From Nocardia bovistercoris (lineage in GTDB: Bacteria > Actinomycetota > Actinomycetes > Mycobacteriales > Mycobacteriaceae), in contig NZ_JADMLG010000005.1 of NCBI RefSeq assembly GCF_015674855.1, positions 429,587 to 493,586 of the forward strand: a stretch of DNA of 64,000 bases. Reading direction: 5' to 3'. Shown here one piece after another: positions 59,035 through 64,000 of this stretch. A program made the position numbers and the translations under genes. The notes beneath the pieces were generated by a model, which worked only from the letters and a program-made list of their open reading frames with translations, ran no database searches and was not told the DNA's origin. Each line of letters opens with the position of its first letter. Position 1 is the first letter of the stretch.

Positions 59035-59892
59035 TCACGCCGCCCGCGTGCCGGGTGCGTGATCGACGGTATCGGTGGCCGGTGTCGGGTCGGCAAGGGC
59101 TTGTTCGCGCAGCGTTGTGAAGATGCGAGTCAGCATCCGAGAAACATGCATTTGAGAGACCCCGAGCCGAGCCGCGATCTCCGACTGCGACGCTTCCTCG
59201 GAGAACCGCCACACCAGCACTTGCCGCTCTTGGGCGGGAAGCGCCTCGAGCAGTGGCCGGACCGTTATCGCGTCTTCGAGCAGGCCGTAGGCGCTGTCGA
59301 CCGCGCCGACGCGGGCCAGGACCGGGTTGTGGTTGTCCCCGTCCTCGGTGAAGGCGGGAGTGTCGAGGGAGTCGCTGCGGTAGGCGTTCGCCGCGACCAG
59401 TGCCTGGGTGACCTCGCCGCGGTCGATGCCGAGTTCGGCGGCGATCTCGCTCGGGCGCGGAACGCGCCCCAACCGATGGGTCAGGGACTCGACCGCGCCC
59501 CCGACCTTGAGGTGGGTTTCCTTCACCCCGCGCGGTACGCGCACGGCCCAGGAATGGTCGCGGAAGTGGCGTCGGACCTCGCCCATGATCGTGGGGACCG
59601 CGTATCCGAGGAAACTGCTTCCGTGCTGGGGGTCGAAGCGGTCGACCGCGCCCAGCAGTCCGAGGCAGGCCACCTGGTACAGGTCCTCGTGCTCGACCCC
59701 GCGTCCGGCGAATCTGCGAGCGATGTTGTCGGCCAACGGAAGACACAACCCGATGATCTCCTCCCGCACCTGCGCCCGGTGCGGATCGTCGGGTTCGAGG
59801 CCGGCGAGTTTGTCGAACCAGGGTTCGATGTTGTCGTAGGAGTCACCACGACGCCGAGGTGATCCGGATGTCGAGTGCGCGTTGGCGGTCAT
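59035..59892 (-). CDS. SigF/SigB-family RNA polymerase sigma factor
   Basis: A 285-residue sigma-70 factor of the SigB/SigF/SigG group. Region 2: LADNIARRFAGRGVEHEDLY, QVACLGLLGAVDRFDPQHGS, FLGYAVPTIMGEVRRHFRDH (about residues 54-115). Region 3: LTHRLGRVPRPSEIAAELGI (about 137-156). Region 4: LPAQERQVLVWRFSEEASQS, EIAARLGVSQMHVSRMLTRI (about 217-258). It directs stress-type promoters, usually under an anti-sigma factor; none is adjacent. GGGAG precedes ATG 59892. A GGTTT-N15-GGGGTTA promoter upstream fits its own class and suggests autoregulation. Confidence 0.93.
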   Translation of the reverse strand: MTANAHSTSGSPRRRGDSYDNIEPWFDKLAGLEPDDPHRAQVREEIIGLCLPLADNIARRFAGRGVEHEDLYQVACLGLLGAVDRFDPQHGSSFLGYAVPTIMGEVRRHFRDHSWAVRVPRGVKETHLKVGGAVESLTHRLGRVPRPSEIAAELGIDRGEVTQALVAANAYRSDSLDTPAFTEDGDNHNPVLARVGAVDSAYGLLEDAITVRPLLEALPAQERQVLVWRFSEEASQSEIAARLGVSQMHVSRMLTRIFTTLREQALADPTPATDTVDHAPGTRAA

Positions 59893-59935
59893 GAAATCTC
59901 CCGATCCGAGGCTGCGACTTCCAGTGAAATCCCGA

Positions 59936-59963
59936 TAACCCCGAAACCATCGACCTCAAACCC
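59936..59963 (-). promoter_or_regulatory. SigF-type promoter upstream of the sigma factor gene
   Basis: Minus strand: GGGTTT (59963-59958), then GGGGTTA (59942-59936), with 15 bp between GGTTT and GGGGTTA, about 45 bp before the start codon. It agrees with the SigF/SigB consensus GGTTT-N15/16-GGGTA as I recall it. Confidence 0.55.
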
Positions 59964-60044
59964 CCCTCCGGGCCGGAGGAAAATCTCCGCACCGTCCCCC
60001 ACAGCCGCTCGCGCCTCCACCCTCGCCACTATCCGGAGAAAGGG

Positions 60045-60695
60045 TCAGGGGCGTTCGTGCACGGTCAGCAGCAGGTGATCGAAGCGAGTGCGGGTCTGGG
60101 CCGAGGCGCCGTCGAACTCGGCGAAGGCCGCGACGAGTTTCTCGGCCAGCACCCGCACCCGCACGTTGGTCTCCTGCGAGCGCCACGCCAACACCCCGAA
60201 CGCCTGCTCGGCACCGATTCCGTAGACCAGCATCAACGCACCCTTGGCCTGCTCGATCGCCGCCCGCGCCGCCACCAACACCGGCAACTGCTCGTCCACG
60301 ACCTCGGCCCGCTCCGCGGCGAGGGTCTCGGTGACATCGACGTAGTAGCCGGTCGTACCGATCACCACACCCTCCTCATCACACCACCGGTCACCGACCA
60401 CCAACACATGGCGAGTGAGTCCGGCGGCATCGATGATGCGGTGGCGGCTGCTGAACGGCGCACCGGTCTGCACCACCCGCGCGAGAGTATCGGCGACCTC
60501 GGCACGGTCGGCGGGATGCTTGTGGGCCAACAACAACTCCGTGGTCGGATCCACGCGCCCCGGCACATAGCCGTGCAGGATCGCGACCTCATCCGACCAC
60601 TGCCACCGCTGATCGGCGAACCGGAACCAGAACCGGCCCGCGCGCTGCCCCACACCGGGCTCGACCCCCGCCTCGGTCGCCTGCTTGTCGATCAC
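60045..60695 (-). CDS. PAS-ANTAR domain protein
   Basis: A 216-residue protein. The PAS fold (about residues 20-135) has WFRFADQRWQWSDEVAILHG, HPADRAEVADTLARVVQTGA and VIGTTGYYVDVTE. The ANTAR domain (about 150-216) has AIEQAKGALMLVYGIGAEQA, FGVLAWRSQETNVRVRVLAEK (quoted in part). ANTAR proteins bind RNA hairpins and act as antiterminators. GTG 60695 is preferred because the next 75 bases upstream resemble a duplicated non-coding segment near 63.77 kb; the frame itself runs to 60767. Target transcripts are unknown; the neighbouring stress genes are candidates. Confidence 0.85.
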   Translation of the reverse strand: MIDKQATEAGVEPGVGQRAGRFWFRFADQRWQWSDEVAILHGYVPGRVDPTTELLLAHKHPADRAEVADTLARVVQTGAPFSSRHRIIDAAGLTRHVLVVGDRWCDEEGVVIGTTGYYVDVTETLAAERAEVVDEQLPVLVAARAAIEQAKGALMLVYGIGAEQAFGVLAWRSQETNVRVRVLAEKLVAAFAEFDGASAQTRTRFDHLLLTVHERP

Positions 60696-61073
60696 ACCAT
60701 CGATTCTGACCGGCCGAAACCACACCGGACAACCGGAACCACTTCCACACAGTGAATCGCTCACCATGGAAAGGAATTTTGCGATCCGGGTGGGTGTCGG
60801 AGCCCTCTGATAGGACTATCACTCGTGAACCCGGTCACCAGGCTGGCCGTGCAGCCACTCGACCACCCCGTACCGAGCAGGCGTCCACACCGCGATACGA
60901 CAGCACCACCGACACCCACACGAGGGCCGGCCCCCGGTGGTCCCGCCCCCACAACCCGCCACCCACTCACCTATCTCGCCCCACCGGCAATCCTGCCCGG
61001 CGGACAACCACCCCGCCCCTGGCCCGCACCGGCCGCTGTTTGACCACGACCAGAAACGGGGAAACCCGCACCC
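60696..61073. promoter_or_regulatory. Intergenic region between PAS-ANTAR and the small membrane gene
   Basis: Divergent promoter region. CCACTTCCACACAGTGAATCGC (60745-60766; first 20 bases given as CCACTTCCACACAGTGAATC) has a close match at 63769-63790 (CCACTTCCAAACAGTGAACC). GATAG-GA-CTATC (60809-60820) is a short inverted repeat. No convincing gene. Confidence 0.45.
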
Positions 61074-61254
61074 ATGACAGACAAGACCACAACCCCCAGT
61101 GCCCGGAGCCTCGAGCCCGGCACCGCGTGGCTGTCGGGCCTCATCGTCGCCACCCTCACCGGCGGCGTCGCCGTCCTGTCCGCCTCCGTCCTCTCCGCCG
61201 TCCTTGTCGCCCTCGGCATCACCGCCGCCCTCGCCCTCGCACTCGGCTTCCTCC
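61060..61254 (+). repeat. Exact direct repeat, copy 1 (matches 63806-64000)
   Basis: 195 bp identical to the end of the window, offset 2746 bp. It begins at GGAAACCCGCACCC just before the small membrane gene. The second copy is cut by the window edge, so the true length is unknown. Confidence 0.9.
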
Positions 61255-61259
61255 CCTGA
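61074..61259 (+). CDS. 61-residue hydrophobic membrane protein (copy 1)
   Basis: A small protein with a polar start (MTDKTTTPSARSLEPGTAWL) and a long hydrophobic remainder (GLIVATLTGGVAVLSASVLS, AVLVALGITAALALALGFLP), enough for two tight membrane helices. GGGGAAA lies upstream of ATG 61074. The same gene recurs, identical as far as can be seen, at 63820. It is associated with SigF-type and PhoU genes; the function is unknown. Confidence 0.65.
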   Translation: MTDKTTTPSARSLEPGTAWLSGLIVATLTGGVAVLSASVLSAVLVALGITAALALALGFLP

Positions 61260-61334
61260 CTACCGACACAACAACCCCCGCGCACGACAGCGAGACGGTC
61301 TCCACGCTCCGCATGTGGGGCGAGGAGGCGGTCG

Positions 61335-62000
61335 TCAGTCCCGCTGGTCAGTGGAATTCCTTTCGGCTGTTTCGCCCGTCGCCAGAAAGATGGTCCGGCG
61401 GCCGACCTCGACCGCGTTGTCGGCGAAACGCTCGTAATAGCGACCTACCAACGTCAGATCCACAGCGGCGGTAACACCGTGTCCCCAACCCGGGTCGAGC
61501 ACGGTGGTGAGCAGTTCCTCGTGGAGGCGATCCATGAGGTCGTCCTGGCCGTCGAGCATGGCCGCGCTCTCAGGATCGGGTGTGACCAGGACCGTGGCGG
61601 CGCTGGTCGCGATCGCGACCGCTGCCGCACCCATCCGCGCCACCAACGGCCGTACCGGTTCCGGAACCACCAATCCCGGGTGACGACGCCGCGCCGCCGT
61701 CGCGATATGCGTCCCTAGAATCCCCATCCGATGCAACGCGGCGGTCAATTGAATACCGGTGACCACCTGCCGCAACTCGCGCGCGACCGGGGCCTGCAAC
61801 GCCAACAGTCGCAACGCTTCGCCCTCGGCCTCGGCCACCATCCGCTCGACCTCGCCACCGATATCGATCGCGTTCTGAGCCTGCTCCACATCACCAGTGA
61901 TCACCGTGTTGGTGGCGTTCGCGATCACCGCGCGATCCCGCACACACATCCGGTGCAGCAGCTCCGCCAGATGCGCCAGTTCCTCGTGGTACTCGGTCCG
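61335..62000 (-). CDS. phoU: PhoU-family phosphate regulator
   Basis: A 221-residue all-helical protein with two PhoU repeats: MRTEYHEELAHLAELLHRMC at the start, AIDIGGEVERMVAEAEGEAL (about residues 43-62), VARELRQVVTGIQLTAALHR (about 69-88), and in the second half DLTLVGRYYERFADNAVEVG (about 183-202). PhoU normally dampens PstSCAB and PhoR signalling. No pst or phoPR gene is nearby, so this is an accessory copy. ATG 62000 is chosen because it gives the standard length; the longer frame adds a Pro-rich segment without PhoU similarity. Confidence 0.9.
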   Translation of the reverse strand, partial: RTEYHEELAHLAELLHRMCVRDRAVIANATNTVITGDVEQAQNAIDIGGEVERMVAEAEGEALRLLALQAPVARELRQVVTGIQLTAALHRMGILGTHIATAARRRHPGLVVPEPVRPLVARMGAAAVAIATSAATVLVTPDPESAAMLDGQDDLMDRLHEELLTTVLDPGWGHGVTAAVDLTLVGRYYERFADNAVEVGRRTIFLATGETAERNSTDQRD

Positions 62001-62394
62001 CATACCCGATTCAAACCCACCACCAGCACGCACACCGCCTACGGTGCCGCGTGTCACATCCACACCCATGAAGCCGGGAACCGGCGACCAGTCCTCGGAC
62101 ACCGGCCACCCCATCATCACGGCACCCGATCGACCTCCGGCACCGGCCGTTCTCGGGCGCCTGAGCTTCGGTGTTCGTGTGCTGTCACCACTGAGTTCGG
62201 AGAAGGCGAACGGTCCGGCACCGATCATGCTGCTCGGTGGTGGCACGCGCGCGGCTCGCCCGTCGGGCATGTGACCTGGTGAGGCGGGGCGAGGGTGTCC
62301 GGCGTGACGGACGGTGGTACGGATATCGGTTGCGGGCGGTCGAGTGTTCGGCCGGGGTCGTGTGGTGTGAGACGGCGCGGAGTCGCTGTCGCAG
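62001..62394. other. Intergenic region between PhoU and the second sigma gene
   Basis: About 395 bp. It holds no gene I can support; the shifted tail of the sigma frame runs through part of it. The PhoU promoter should lie here. Confidence 0.4.
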
Positions 62395-63214
62395 TCACTG
62401 TTGTCGAGCGGCGGCGCGGAGTTGTTCGAGGATGCGTGAGAGCGTCCGAGAAACGTGCATCTGGGAGGCCCCTATGATTTCGGCGATCTGAGATTGGGAC
62501 AGGTTGCGGAAGAACCGCAGGTACAGGACACGGCGGTCGGCTTCGGGAAGATCGCGTAGCAGGGGGGCGGCGACCATGGACTGGAGTTTGAGTTCGTATC
62601 CGGGGTCGATGTCGCCGTAGGTGTCCGCGATCGAGGGCGCGGCGGGGGGCGGTGTCGTCGTCGGTGAGGCTGCCGCTGTCCATCGAGTCGGCGCGGTAGG
62701 CGTTATGGGCCAGCAACGCCTGAGTGACTTCGAACAGATCGAGGTTCAACGCGACCGCGATATCGGACGCTGTCGGTGTGCGGCCGAGGGATTGGGACAG
62801 CGACTCGATGGTCGGGCCGATCAACTGCTGGATTTCCTTGATCCCGCGCGGGACGCGCAATGCCCAGGTGTGGTCGCGGAAGTGGCGACGGATCTCGCCC
62901 ATCATGGTGGGCAGGGCATAGGCCAGGAACGAGTCACCGCGTTCGGGGTCGTAGCGGTCGATCGCTAGCACCAACCCCATCGAGGCGACCTGGTGCAGGT
63001 CGTCGCAGGTTTCCCCGCGTCCGGCGAATCGGCGCGCGATATGGTCGGCCAACGGCAGGCACCGGCATATGATCTGCTCGCGCATCACCCCCCACGCCGC
63101 ACTGCCCGGTGTCAGCCGGGAGAACTCGCCGAGTACCGGCTCGATGTTCTCGTAGGAATCAGTGCCGCGACGACCTCGATCGGCCGTGCGTGAGATCACT
63201 GGCGAAGTGGTCAT
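62395..63214 (-). pseudogene. SigF/SigB-family sigma factor (second copy), frameshifted in a G6 tract
   Basis: Region 2 and region 3 read in one frame (LADHIARRFAGRGETCDDLH, FLAYALPTMMGEIRRHFRDH, SLGRTPTASDIAVALNLDLF), and region 4 in the next (LPEADRRVLYLRFFRNLSQS, QIAEIIGASQMHVSRTLSRI). The switch is at six G (62644-62649 on the plus strand; TAPRRAL in one frame, TAPAAPSIADTYGDIDPGY if one base is removed). Corrected, it is a 272-residue paralogue of the factor at 59.0 kb. GGAGG precedes ATG 63214. A sequencing slip, decay, or slippage-controlled expression are possible. Confidence 0.8.
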
Positions 63215-63805
63215 GGAGATCGACCTCCGTGGCCCGAGGATGCTCGCGCGGGTGGCAGACGGTCTCGACCACGCGCCCGAGGGGCCAGATCTCCAGTCTG
63301 GCTCACGCAGGCGGCGTTGTCAGTCCGAAAAGCGCCAGACCTGTCCCCGATGCGCGAGAACACCCAGTCCGCGCGAGCGATCCGACCCCGAGGCATTGAC
63401 CGGCTTCGTGCTCCCCGACCGGCGCGATGCGCCCCTGTCGGTGTGGTGGTCCATCCGATGACCAAGTCCGGGCCGCTGTGGGGGTCGAGACGAGGTTTAC
63501 GGGCACGCGGTGCCGCCGGTTCGAACACGAGATGGAGGCGTCGACCCCCCACCGGTGTCGCGGGATCGCGACACCGCCCCCTCCCCGCGGCGAGCACCTT
63601 CGAGAGCGAGGAGCACGTTTCACCGCTGTACGGGACTATTTACCAGCTTCCCCGCCGCAGGAGACCACCGCATACGGGCCGGTAGAGGTCTGCTGGGCGA
63701 TGATCTTGTCGCCTTCACCCAATACTGACCGGCCCAGACCCCACCCGACAACCGAAACGACACCCCACCACTTCCAAACAGTGAACCGCGCCCTCGTGGC
63801 AAGAA
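63215..63805. other. Region upstream of the second sigma gene
   Basis: About 590 bp without a clear gene. The segment 63769-63790 matches 60745-60766 near the first copy. Frames here are GC-biased shadows or short remnants. Confidence 0.4.
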
Positions 63806-64000
63806 GGAAACCCGCACCCATGACAGACAAGACCACAACCCCCAGTGCCCGGAGCCTCGAGCCCGGCACCGCGTGGCTGTCGGGCCTCATCGTCGCCACC
63901 CTCACCGGCGGCGTCGCCGTCCTGTCCGCCTCCGTCCTCTCCGCCGTCCTTGTCGCCCTCGGCATCACCGCCGCCCTCGCCCTCGCACTCGGCTTCCTCC
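63806..64000 (+). repeat. Exact direct repeat, copy 2 (matches 61060-61254)
   Basis: Identical over all 195 visible bases; continues past the window edge. Confidence 0.9.
63820..64000 (+). CDS. 61-residue hydrophobic membrane protein (copy 2, cut by window end)
   Basis: Starts at ATG 63820 with AAGGAAA upstream. The visible 60 codons are identical in DNA to the copy at 61074, through ALALGFL. The stop lies outside the window. Perfect identity, including synonymous sites, implies recent duplication or gene conversion. Confidence 0.65.
   Translation, partial: MTDKTTTPSARSLEPGTAWLSGLIVATLTGGVAVLSASVLSAVLVALGITAALALALGFL

Larger units (their letters stand above)
10368..64000. mobile_element. 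Integrative conjugative element (left end; right end outside window or unrecognised)
   Basis: The element starts at tRNA-Arg with a large serine recombinase and carries a T4SS set (VirB4, TrbL/VirB6-like, pilin-like, VirD4, a lytic transglycosylase-NlpC/P60 protein), a replication-relaxation protein, methyltransferases, iteron-like repeats and accessory operons. No FtsK/TraB-type AICE translocase is seen. No attR was found, so whether the 43-64 kb region lies inside the element is inferred only from continuity of accessory genes. Confidence 0.65.

Noticed and set aside
1..64000. CRISPR array or rRNA genes
   Set aside because: No regularly spaced repeats of CRISPR size and no rRNA sequence were seen on either strand.
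10368..64000. A second copy of the tRNA-Arg 3' end marking attR
   Set aside because: None was recognised by eye; serine integrase cores can be very short, so absence is not proof that the right end is outside the window.

Overview
The window is high-GC DNA from a mycolic-acid actinomycete, most likely Nocardia or a close relative. The reasons are the GC-rich codon use, an NRPS that begins directly with an adenylation domain, cutinase/secretory-lipase family proteins, SigF-type sigma factors, PAS-ANTAR and XRE/DUF397 proteins, and the SCO5389-type small protein. This assignment is inference; no rRNA or taxonomic marker is present.

Chromosomal flank (1-10.37 kb): the 5' end of an NRPS and a LuxR-type regulator (both minus), a secreted M23 peptidase with a repeat-rich leader, a nitronate monooxygenase, an SCO5389-like protein, an acyl-CoA synthetase divergent from an acyl-CoA dehydrogenase around a palindromic operator, a Baeyer-Villiger-type monooxygenase, and tRNA-Arg(CCT).

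Mobile region (from 10.37 kb, right end not seen): a large serine recombinase sits against the 3' end of tRNA-Arg, and its reading frame runs antisense through the tRNA. Next comes a type IV secretion module. Minus strand: PrgI-VirB4, TrbL/VirB6-like, pilin-like and a sigma-like protein. Plus strand: two methyltransferases, VirD4/TraG coupling protein, replication-relaxation protein, SLT-NlpC/P60 lytic protein and a cutinase-like protein. This fits an integrative conjugative element. It is followed by small HTH and Cys proteins, a HEXXH-VWA protein with a wHTH-fused MoxR-like AAA+ ATPase, a low-GC non-coding block with iteron-like repeats (32.8-33.6 kb), and a minus-strand operon from 40.0 to 33.6 kb (35-aa peptide, glycine-zipper protein, cutinase, Ser-less lipase homologue, single-TM protein, P-loop/SARP fusion). 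Two XRE/MmyB-like regulators read the other way.

Biosynthesis-like operon (43.8-50.4 kb): acyl-CoA-dehydrogenase-fold monooxygenase, PLP aminotransferase fused to a kinase-like domain, GlmS homologue and MetRS-like protein, all tightly spaced. It looks like an uncharacterised small-molecule pathway.

DUF4254/nucleoside-hydrolase operon (52.0-59.0 kb): two DUF4254 proteins, three related diverged proteins, a frameshifted PF04672-type methyltransferase and two nucleoside-hydrolase-like proteins, one with an N-terminal helical extension. Most are joined by overlapping stop and start codons. An XRE-DUF397 pair lies upstream on the other strand.

Stress-regulator block (59.0-64.0 kb): two SigF-family genes (the second frameshifted in a G6 tract), PAS-ANTAR, PhoU and an exact direct repeat of at least 195 bp carrying a 61-aa membrane protein, which suggests recent duplication.
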